A stretch of 64,000 nt of DNA, from positions 60,051,155 to 60,115,154 of the forward strand of contig JBAIZL010000005.1 in assembly GCA_036971475.1 (NCBI GenBank), in the 5' to 3' direction. This document shows, one piece after another, positions 24,570 to 34,608 of the stretch. The stretch is from Prosapia bicincta. Its lineage: Eukaryota > Arthropoda > Insecta > Hemiptera > Cercopidae. The notes under the pieces were generated by a model. That model ran no database searches. It saw only the letters and a list, made by a program, of their open reading frames with translations, and was not told where the DNA came from. The position numbers were made by a program, and so were the translations under genes. How positions within the stretch are numbered: the stretch's first letter is position 1; the number at the start of each line of letters is the position of its first letter.

Positions 24570-24910
24570 CTAATGTTTGTTATGTCATCGACTAGTAGCT
24601 CATTATCTGGCTAATGTTTGTTATGTCATCGACTAGTAGCTCATTATCTGGCTAATGTTTGTTATGTCATCGACTAGTAGCTCATTATCTGGCTAATGTT
24701 TGTTATGTCATCGACTAGTAGCTCATTATCTGGCTAATGTTTGTTATGTCGTCGACTAGTAGCTCATTATCTGGCTAATGTTTGTTATGTCATCGACTAG
24801 TAGCTCATTATCTGGCTAATGTTTGTTACGTCATCGACTAGTAGCTCATTATCTGGCTAATGTTTGTTATGTCATCGAATAGTAGCTCATTATCTGGATA
24901 ATGTTTGTTA
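24566..24910. repeat. 41-bp tandem array, eight full copies plus a partial
   Basis: Units start at 24566, 24607, 24648, 24689, 24730, 24771, 24812 and 24853, with a partial unit at 24894. Each reads 'ctggctaatgtttgttatg' then 'tcatcgactagtagctcattat', with one or two substitutions per unit at most. A single related segment, 'gttatgtcatcgactagtag', lies outside the array at about 24353, just upstream of the left direct repeat. Confidence 0.96.
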
Positions 24911-24930
24911 GTACGCGTTCCTTGCCAGCC

Positions 24931-25114
24931 TTTCGTTTCTCACATTATTTTATCTTTTCTTAATATCTCCGATTTCTTTTACTATATTCGTTTTCTTTCT
25001 GGGTTTTCTTTTTCCTCACCTTCCCCATTATTGCTCTCAAAACTCTGAGCTAGTTTCTGTGAAAGCGTTGGTACTGGTTGGAGCGCTGGTATCAATCCCG
25101 AGGAGAGAGTCTGG
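24931..25114. repeat. Direct repeat, right copy
   Basis: Second copy of the segment at 24384-24569. It ends 'gagtctgg' and is followed by unique sequence (gcattc), whereas the left copy runs straight into the 41-bp array. Confidence 0.93.
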
Positions 25115-26421
25115 GCATTCTTAAAGTAAGGCTTTCGAGCTCTTACTTAGACCACAGGTTGTAACAACAAAAACCCCTGTTTTGGGACTGGGGCTAGTCA
25201 CCCAATTAGGGATGGCATTAGTTTGCAGCTAGGTTTGTAGGTATAGGGACATGCTGGACACCCCACAGCTTTCTAAATTTAAGCTTCCTGTTTCCAATAC
25301 TTGAATGCGTTTTCCAGCGATTAATTTGAAACTCAATATGTATACTCACCATCATTGTAATTTTATTAAATCGTCGGGGCATTCAATTTCGTCATAAACA
25401 AGAAACTTCCTTCGCCCGAAGCTTAATTTAAAAGATTATCTTCCCCTCGTGTTTCTTTTACGCGCTTTATTACCCTAAGAGCTGTTTCGCTGTCTTCTTT
25501 CAAGATTTGGAAATCCATCCTTGACCTATCTCTGCTTCAGCTCCCACAAACATTCCACTTGGATTATGTGTATTTTTTATTTGCTTATTGTTCCTATTTA
25601 GTTCTCTTTCTTTATTCAGTACTCATTGTTTATTAGTTTTTTTAAAAATTTCCACTTTCATTATCCAAATCTATATAGCAACAGCACTTCTTTTTAGTTT
25701 AACATCAAATCTTTCTCCTGTTAATAATTTTGTTTTACTTATTTCTATTCTTTCTTTTCGTTGTTTCTTCTAGCTCAGTTGTTTACCATTTATTACCTTA
25801 TATATATATATATATATATACGATTCTCAATTTAGCGTAATCTGAACCCAAACCTCAACTTAAACCAATGAATAATTTAAAATATTGAAAATGCAATATG
25901 AAGTATAAACTTAGACTAACTGTATCAAGGAATTCGTGGTGTGCCTTCATCGCTGCCCGCACGTCTGCAGCCGGAAGAAGCACTATGGCAAGGTAACGGA
26001 TCGGAGTCCAATTAAGGACAGTCTGCAACGCTTTGCGTTTGGTTTCAGTACGATGAGGTTAAATCGCAATCAACCTGGCACTGCCTTCTTGACGTAACGA
26101 TACGCACGTGATGGTCTTATAAATCGCGTCGTCGTGTGAATAAACATCGGCACAATACCTGTTGATGTGCGGATAATAAAGGCTTGTCACTGCTGATTTT
26201 ACTTTCTAAGCAGAGATTTGGCATGAACAGGCTAAGAAGCGACAAAGTTTGTATGAAAAAAAAACGACCAGTGAAATAAGCGTCCGTCACGAAATGTGAG
26301 AAATAAGTGGTAAAACTACCCCTACCACCCCAAGGTCAAGGAGATCTAAAAACCAGAAAATGATAAGTTAACCAAATTTCTTGAATATTATATTGAGCAT
26401 TGAATGGAATGTGAGCAAAAT
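25115..26421. other. Intergenic sequence with one (AT)n tract
   Basis: An (AT)n tract of about 22 bp lies at 25799-25820. A GC-richer patch from about 25930 to 26200 has no recognisable frame. Nothing else identified. Confidence 0.5.
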
Positions 26422-26571
26422 GATGTACAGCAACAGAACTTCTACAATAGATGGCATAACACCACAAATTCAGTTGAAGGTTGGAACAATAAACTTAATA
26501 GCATGTTTTAAAGACCGCACCCCAGAATCAAAGAACTTATCCATTGTTTGAAGAGCGAATCTGATAAATAA
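26422..26571 (+). pseudogene. MULE-type transposase, C-terminal fragment, broken
   Basis: One frame reads through 26422-26571 with a single internal TAA at 26509-26511. Before the stop it gives Y-N-R-W-H-N-T-T-N-S-V-E-G-W-N-N-K-L-N-S. After it comes R-P-H-P-R-I-K-E-L-I-H-C-L-K-S-E-S-D-K. The pattern (W...TNNSVEGWHNxLN, then RPHPxIxxLIxxLKxE) is what I know from the C-terminal part of insect MULE transposases associated with FLYWCH-type domains. The catalytic region is not found upstream, so this is an isolated fragment. It may come from the same family as the element at 62.6-63.4 kb, but the two do not overlap. Confidence 0.65.
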
Positions 26572-27288
26572 ACTAAGAGATATAATAAGATGCGTGCACA
26601 TGTGTTGAGTGTATACGTCATAACATATGACAATGGCCGCCTATTTAACAGATAAAACTTACAAAAAGCTCCTAGCTTCAGCTTTATCCATGAGAAAACA
26701 GATGATGTTTTTTTAAAGAACATCCAAAGAAGTCTAGTGACATCGTTTTCCTGTAGTTTATGAAAATGAAATTTAGAATTTGCATTTAGGGCCTTATTAG
26801 TATTGTTGATTTTATAAATAAATTTCACCGTACTTTTATATAAGTACATTAACTTCATGTTAACTAATCTTGGAATGTGTTGAAGTAAAAAAAGGTTCTT
26901 TCTATCCTTTTTAAAATTTTGAATAATATCAACCTATTAAGCATCGGATTGATTTAAATTTTAAAATTTTCCCTTGGGGGTATAAATCAGCTCCCAGTTC
27001 CTACCAGAAGGACCGAACCTTTTCTCAGGAACCCCCTTTTCCCCGTAAAAGAGTCCTGGATGCCTTTCTCATTTGAGTATAGCGAGAAATCGCCCTTGTA
27101 TATTGGTATAATAGCAGTAACAGATGAACGAGACAAAATATGTCCATAAACTTTCAAAATGCCAGTTTTATTAAAATTTAAAACATTATATATATACATA
27201 CTCTTGAATTTTGTTCGGTGAATCTTAATTAATCATTTTTAACATTAGTTTATGACTATCCGAAGTTTAGTAAATATGTAAAAACTTA

Positions 27289-27340
27289 CTGAGACAGAAC
27301 ATTTTTGATCGCTATGTGGCGATCTTCTTCAGTGTCTCTG
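27289..27340 (-). ncRNA. Hammerhead-like ribozyme motif (degenerate) in Penelope-like element
   Basis: Read on the minus strand: stem GAGACA, then CTGAAGAA, then stem GATCGC, loop CACATA, stem GCGATC, then AAAAATGTTC, and closing TGTCTC, which pairs exactly with GAGACA. The order of stem, CUGA(U)GA-like core, stem II hairpin, (G)AAA-like core and closing stem matches a minimal type I hammerhead. Two core substitutions (A for U in CUGAUGA, A for G in GAAA) probably abolish cleavage. The second family copy at 59.24 kb keeps GATGA at the corresponding place, which supports an ancestral CTGATGA. Hammerhead motifs are known in Penelope-like elements; assigning this copy to them is my inference. 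Confidence 0.5.
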
Positions 27341-27390
27341 GAGTTGTTAGGCTAAGCAGTGACGGTTTTAAAGGCAGGTTTTCGATAGTA

Positions 27391-27940
27391 TCAAAGATTA
27401 TGTGTGATTTTTATTGAGTTTGTTCGTTTAATATGTTTGACTTTGTGTTTTTGTGTGTTTGTAAATTTATATTGTTCTAGTATGTTGAGATGTGGTCCTT
27501 TTTTGTTGATGTGTAGGATTTCTACGTTATGGTAAATGTCTGTGTATTTGTGTCCTGTTTCTTTTATGTGATTGTTAAATGCTGAGTTGTTGTTCTGCTT
27601 GTGTTCCTAGATTCTTTGTTTAAAGCTGCGACCTGTTTGCTCAATGTAGAATTTGTTGCAGTTTAATCTGTTTACGCATGGTGCTTGTAGTTTATCTTTG
27701 TTGTTTGTGTAGTGTTGTGTTTTGTATTGTAAATTGTTATTTGTTTTGTATGCTATTTTGTATCCCGTTTTTTGAAATTTGTGGGCTTTTTTCATGTTTT
27801 ATTTATGTGTGTTATTGTGATGTATTTGTTTTCCCTCTCTGTAGTGTTAATTTTAGTGTTATTTGTATATTGTGCCATAGTTTGTCTATTATTGTGGTGT
27901 TGTATCCATTTGTGTATGCTAAATATTTAATGGTGTCTAG
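27391..27940 (-). pseudogene. GIY-YIG endonuclease domain of Penelope-like element, broken
   Basis: The frame from 27795 to 27391 includes the signature N-K-F-Y-I-E-Q-T-G-R-S-F-K-Q-R. This is the K-F-Y-I-G-Q-T-G-R-S-F-K core of the family with the YIG glycine replaced by E. It then has an in-frame TAG, E-H-K-Q-N-N, H-I-K-E-T-G-H and I-L-E-Q-Y-K, which contains the conserved glutamate. The upstream linker (N-G-Y-N...I-I-D-K-L-W-H) is in a different frame. A frameshift, a nonsense codon and the loss of the YIG glycine make the copy inactive. The domain normally nicks target DNA during retrotransposition. Confidence 0.78.
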
Positions 27941-27973
27941 TTATTTGTTTATGTTTTCTGTGGTCATTGGAGC

Positions 27974-27976
<3 letters not shown>

Positions 27977-28070
<94 letters not shown>
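27977..28070. repeat. Compound (AT)n(GT)n microsatellite
   Basis: About 27 AT units followed directly by about 20 GT units. It separates the Penelope-like fragment from the 128-bp satellite. Confidence 0.97.
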
Positions 28071-28072
<2 letters not shown>

Positions 28073-28200
28073 ATATATTATTTCTAATAATACATTTATT
28101 AGGCCTACTATTTCTAATAGTTGCATAGTTGCATCTACAACAAACTATACAGTATGTATTGTAAATTGAAAATAATTGTACACGTTCTAAAACCAAACAG

Positions 28201-31200
28201 TTTAATTGTAGCGATACGCGATACATGGTTGTCTCTTTCACATACTAATGTTCAGAATATGATAGTATTGTCCTATATCTCATAGTAATATAGCATTGTA
28301 CATGCCAAAGTTAAACCACGACCAAGCATTTAATTGTAGCGATACGCGATACATGGTTGTCTCTTTCACATACTAATGTTCAGAATATGATAGTATTGTC
28401 CTATATCTCATAGTAATATAGCATTGTACATGCCAAAGTTAAACCACGACCAAGCGTTTAATTGTAGCGATACGCGATACATGGTTGTCTCTTTCACATA
28501 CTAATGTTCAGAATATGATAGTATTGTCCTATATCTCATAGTAATATAGCATTGTACATGCCAAAGTTAAACCACGTCCAAGCGTTTAATTGTAGCGATA
28601 CGCGATACATGGTTGTCTCTTTCACATACTAATGTTCAGAATATGATAGTATTGTCCTATATCTCATAGTAATATAGCATTGTACATGCCAAAGTTAAAC
28701 CACGACCAAGCATTTAATTGTAGCGATACGCGATACATAGTTGTCTCTTTCACAGACTAATGTTCAGAATATGATAGTATTGTCCTATATCTCATAGTAA
28801 TATAGCATTGTACATGCCAAAGTTAAACCACGACCAAGCGTTTAATTGTAGCGATACGCGATACATGGTTGTCTCTTTCACATACTAATGTTCAGAATAT
28901 GATAGTATTGTCCTATATCTCATAGTAATATAGCATTGTACATGCCAAAGTTAAACCACGACCAAGCATTTAATTGTAGCGATACGCGATACATGGTTGT
29001 CTCTTTCACATACTAATGTTCAGAATATGATAGTATTGTCCTATATCTCATAGTAATATAGCATTGTACATGCCAAAGTTAAACCACGACCAAGCATTTA
29101 ATTGTAGCGATACGCGATACATGGTTGTCTCTTTCACATACTAATGTTCAGAATATGATAGTATTGTCCTATATCTCATAGTAATATAGCATTGTACATG
29201 CCAAAGTTAAACCACGACCAAGCGTTTAATTGTAGCGATACGCGATACATGGTTGTCTCTTTCACATACTAATGTTCAGAATATGATAGTATTGTCCTAT
29301 ATCTCATAGTAATATAGCATTGTACATGCCAAAGTTAAACCACGACCAAGCATTTAATTGTAGCGATACGCGATACATAGTTGTCTCTTTCACATACTAA
29401 TGTTCAGAATATGATAGTATTGTCCTATATCTCATAGTAATATAGCATTGTACATGCCAAAGTTAAACCACGACCAAGCGTTTAATTGTTGCGATACGCG
29501 ATACATGGATGTCTCTTTCACAGACTAATGTTCAGAATATGATAGTATTGTCCTATATCTCATAGTAATATAGCATTGTACATGCCAAAGTTAAACCACG
29601 ACCAAGCGTTTAATTGTTGCGATACGCGATACATGGTTGTCTCTTTCACATACTAATGTTCAGAATATGATAGTATTGTCCTATATCTCATAGTAATATA
29701 GCATTGTACATGCCAAAGTTAAACCACGACCAAGCGTTTAGTTGTAGCGATACGCGATACGTGGTTGTCTCTTTCACAGACTAATGTTCAGAATATGATA
29801 GTATTGTCCTATATCTCATAGTAATATAGCATTGTACATGCCAAAGTTAAACCACGACCAAGCATTTAATTGTAGCGATACGCGATACATGGTTGTCTCT
29901 TTCACATACTAATGTTCAGAATATGATAGTATTGTCCTATATCTCATAGTAATATAGCATTGTACATGCCAAAGTTAAACCACGACCAAGCGTTTAATTG
30001 TAGCGATACGCGATACATGGTTGTCTCTTTCACATACTAATGTTCAGAATATGATAGTATTGTCCTATATCTCATAGTAATATAGCATTGTACATGCCAA
30101 AGTTAAACCACGACCAAGCGTTTAATTGTAGCGATACGCGATACATGGTTGTCTCTTTCACATACTAATGTTCAGAATATGATAGTATTGTCCTATATCT
30201 CATAGTAATATAGCATTGTACATGCCAAAGTTAAACCACGACCAAGCGTTTAATTGTAGCGATACGCGATACATGGTTGTCTCTTTCACATACTAATGTT
30301 CAGAATATGATAGTATTGTCCTATATCTCATAGTAATATAGCATTGTACATGCCAAAGTTAAACCACGACCAAGCATTTAATTGTAGCGATACGCGATAC
30401 ATAGTTGTCTCTTTCACATACTAATGTTCAGAATATGATAGTATTGTCCTATATCTCATAGTAATATAGCATTGTACATGCCAAAGTTAAACCACGACCA
30501 AGCGTTTAATTGTTGCGATACGCGATACATGGTTGTCTCTTTCACAGACTAATGTTCAGAATATGATAGTATTGTCCTATATCTCATAGTAATATAGCAT
30601 TGTACATGCCAAAGTTAAACCACGACCAAGCGTTTAATTGTTGCGATACGCGATACATGGTTGTCTCTTTCACATACTAATGTTCAGAATATGATAGTAT
30701 TGTCCTATATCTCATAGTAATATAGCATTGTACATGCCAAAGTTAAACCACGACCAAGCGTTTAGTTGTAGCGATACGCGATACGTGGTTGTCTCTTTCA
30801 CAGACTAATGTTCAGAATATGATAGTATTGTCCTATATCTCATAGTAATATAGCATTGTACATGCCAAAGTTAAACCACGACCAAGCGTTTAATTGTAGC
30901 GATACACGATACGTGGTTGTCTCTTTCACATACTAATGTTCAGAATATGATAGTATTGTCCTATATCTCATAGTAATATAGCATTGTACATGCCAAAGTT
31001 AAACCACGACCAAGCGTTTAATTGTAGCGATACACGATACGTGGTTGTCTCTTTCACATACTAATGTTCAGAATATGATAGTATTGTCCTATATCTCATA
31101 GTAATATAGCATTGTACATGCCAAAGTTAAACCACGACCAAGCGTTTAGTTGTAGCGATACGCGATACGTGGTTGTCTCTTTCACATACTAATGTTCAGA

Positions 31201-34200
31201 ATATGATAGTATTGTCCTATATCTCATAGTAATATAGCATTGTACATGCCAAAGTTAAACCACGACCAAGCGTTTAATTGTAGCGATACACGATACGTGG
31301 TTGTCTCTTTCACAGACTAATGTTCAGAATATGATAGTATTGTCCTATATCTCATAGTAATATAGCATTGTACATGCCAAAGTTAAACCACGACCAAGCA
31401 TTTAATTGTAGCGATACGCGATACATAGTTGTCTCTTTCACATACTAATGTTCAGAATATGATAGTATTGTCCTATATCTCATAGTAATATAGCATTGTA
31501 CATGCCAAAGTTAAACCACGACCAAGCGTTTAATTGTTGCGATACGCGATACATGGTTGTCTCTTTCACATACTAATGTTCAGAATATGATAGTATTGTC
31601 CTATATCTCATAGTAATATAGCATTGTACATGCCAAAGTTAAACCACGACCAAGCGTTTAATTGTTGCGATACGCGATACATGGTTGTCTCTTTCACATA
31701 CTAATGTTCAGAATATGATAGTATTGTCCTATATCTCATAGTAATATAGCATTGTACATGCCAAAGTTAAACCACGACCAAGCGTTTAATTGTAGCGATA
31801 CGCGATACATGGTTGTCTCTTTCACATACTAATGTTCAGAATATGATAGTATTGTCCTATATCTCATAGTAATATAGCATTGTACATGCCAAAGTTAAAC
31901 CACGACCAAGCATTTAATTGTAGCGATACGCGATACATAGTTGTCTCTTTCACATACTAATGTTCAGAATATGATAGTATTGTCCTATATCTCATAGTAA
32001 TATAGCATTGTACATGCCAAAGTTAAACCACGACCAAGCATTTAATTGTAGCGATACGCGAAACATAGTTGTCTCTTTCACAGACTAATGTTCAGAATAT
32101 GATAGTATTGTCCTATATCTCATAGTAATATAGCATTGTACATGCCAAAGTTAAACCACGACCAAGCATTTAATTGTAGCGATACGCGATACATAGTTGT
32201 CTCTTTCACATACTAATGTTCAGAATATGATAGTATTGTCCTATATCTCATAGTAATATAGCATTGTACATGCCAAAGTTAAACCACGACCAAGCATTTA
32301 ATTGTAGCGATACGCGATACATAGTTGTCTCTTTCACAGACTAATGTTCAGAATATGATAGTATTGTCCTATATCTCATAGTAATATAGCATTGTACATG
32401 CCAAAGTTAAACCACGACCAAGCATTTAATTGTAGCGATACGCGATACATAGTTGTCTCTTTCACATACTAATGTTCAGAATATGATAGTATTGTCCTAT
32501 ATCTCATAGTAATATAGCATTGTACATGCCAAAGTTAAACCACGACCAAGCATTTAATTGTAGCGATACGCGATACATAGTTGTCTCTTTCACATACTAA
32601 TGTTCAGAATATGATAGTATTGTCCTATATCTCATAGTAATATAGCATTGTACATGCCAAAGTTAAACCACGACCAAGCATTTAATTGTAGCGATACGCG
32701 ATACATGGTTGTCTCTTTCACATACTAATGTTCAGAATATGATAGTATTGTCCTATATCTCATAGTAATATAGCATTGTACATGCCAAAGTTAAACCACG
32801 ACCAAGCGTTTAATTGTAGCGATACGCGATACATGGTTGTCTCTTTCACATACTAATGTTCAGAATATGATAGTATTGTCCTATATCTCATAGTAATATA
32901 GCATTGTACATGCCAAAGTTAAACCACGACCAAGCATTTAATTGTAGCGATACGCGATACATAGTTGTCTCTTTCACAGACTAATGTTCAGAATATGATA
33001 GTATTGTCCTATATCTCATAGTAATATAGCATTGTACATGCCAAAGTTAAACCACGACCAAGCGTTTAATTGTAGCGATACGCGATACATGGTTGTCTCT
33101 TTCACATACTAATGTTCAGAATATGATAGTATTGTCCTATATCTCATAGTAATATAGCATTGTACATGCCAAAGTTAAACCACGACCAAGCATTTAATTG
33201 TAGCGATACGCGATACATAGTTGTCTCTTTCACATACTAATGTTCAGAATATGATAGTATTGTCCTATATCTCATAGTAATATAGCATTGTACATGCCAA
33301 AGTTAAACCACGACCAAGCGTTTAATTGTAGCGATACGCGATACATGGTTGTCTCTTTCACATACTAATGTTCAGAATATGATAGTATTGTCCTATATCT
33401 CATAGTAATATAGCATTGTACATGCCAAAGTTAAACCACGACCAAGCGTTTAATTGTAGCGATACGCGATACGTGGTTGTCTCTTTCACAGACTAATGTT
33501 CAGAATATGATAGTATTGTCCTATATCTCATAGTAATATAGCATTGTACATGCCAAAGTTAAACCACGACCAAGCATTTAATTGTAGCGATACGCGATAC
33601 ATGGTTGTCTCTTTCACATACTAATGTTCAGAATATGATAGTATTGTCCTATATCTCATAGTAATATAGCATTGTACATGCCAAAGTTAAACCACGTCCA
33701 GGCGTTTAATTGTAGCGATACGCGATACATAGTTGTCTCTTTCACATACTAATGTTCAGAATATGATAGTATTGTCCTATATCTCATAGTAATATAGCAT
33801 TGTACATGCCAAAGTTAAACCACGACCAAGCGTTTAATTGTAGCGATACGCGATACATGGTTGTCTCTTTCACATACTAATGTTCAGAATATGATAGTAT
33901 TGTCCTATATCTCATAGTAATATAGCATTGTACATGCCAAAGTTAAACCACGACCAAGCGTTTAATTGTAGCGATACGCGATACATGGTTGTCTCTTTCA
34001 CATACTAATGTTCAGAATATGATAGTATTGTCCTATATCTCATAGTAATATAGCATTGTACATGCCAAAGTTAAACCACGTCCAAGCGTTTAATTGTAGC
34101 GATACGCGATACATGGTTGTCTCTTTCACATACTAATGTTCAGAATATGATAGTATTGTCCTATATCTCATAGTAATATAGCATTGTACATGCCAAAGTT

Positions 34201-34608
34201 AAACCACGACCAAGCGTTTAATTGTAGCGATACGCGATACATGGTTGTCTCTTTCACATACTAATGTTCAGAATATGATAGTATTGTCCTATATCTCATA
34301 GTAATATAGCATTGTACATGCCAAAGTTAAACCACGACCAAGCGTTTAATTGTAGCGATACGCGATACATGGTTGTCTCTTTCACATACTAATGTTCAGA
34401 ATATGATAGTATTGTCCTATATCTCATAGTAATATAGCATTGTACATGCCAAAGTTAAACCACGACCAAGCGTTTAATTGTAGCGATACGCGATACATGG
34501 TTGTCTCTTTCACATACTAATGTTCAGAATATGATAGTATTGTCCTATATCTCATAGTAATATAGCATTGTACATGCCAAAGTTAAACCACGACCAAGCG
34601 TTTAATTG
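28201..34608. repeat. 128-bp satellite array, 50 units
   Basis: The phrase 'tttaattgtagcgatacg' starts at 28201 and recurs every 128 bp to 34601. That spacing is 6,400 bp, exactly 50 units with no net insertion or deletion; a last partial unit breaks off at 34608 ('tttaattg' then unique sequence). Unit differences are limited to a few sites: gcattt/gcgttt, tgtagcg/tgttgcg, acgcgatac/acacgatac, atgg/atag/gtgg and catac/cagac. Variant combinations recur with an 8-unit (1,024-bp) period between about 29353 and 31784. No coding frame is maintained. The unit resembles no satellite I can name. Confidence 0.98.

Larger units (their letters stand above)
27240..27980 (-). mobile_element. Penelope-like retroelement, 3' portion
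   Basis: On the minus strand the order is: tail of a reverse-transcriptase/linker region (L-A-Y-T-N-G-Y-N-T-T-I-I-D-K-L at about 27880-27930), a GIY-YIG endonuclease domain (27391-27795), a stop at 27391, a hammerhead-like fold (27289-27340), and an AT-rich 3' tail. The reverse-transcriptase core is missing; the right boundary is set by the compound AT/GT microsatellite at 27977. A second 3' tail of the same family lies at 59180-59290 in the same orientation. Confidence 0.75.

Noticed and set aside
26508..26858. 116-codon minus frame
   Set aside because: It overlaps the plus-strand MULE fragment and has no recognisable domain.
27678..28169. 163-codon plus frame
   Set aside because: Antisense to the Penelope-like GIY-YIG relic and then runs into the AT/GT microsatellite.
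28201..34608. CRISPR-like array (regular repeats)
   Set aside because: Units are contiguous 128-bp monomers without unique spacers, in a eukaryotic repeat context.
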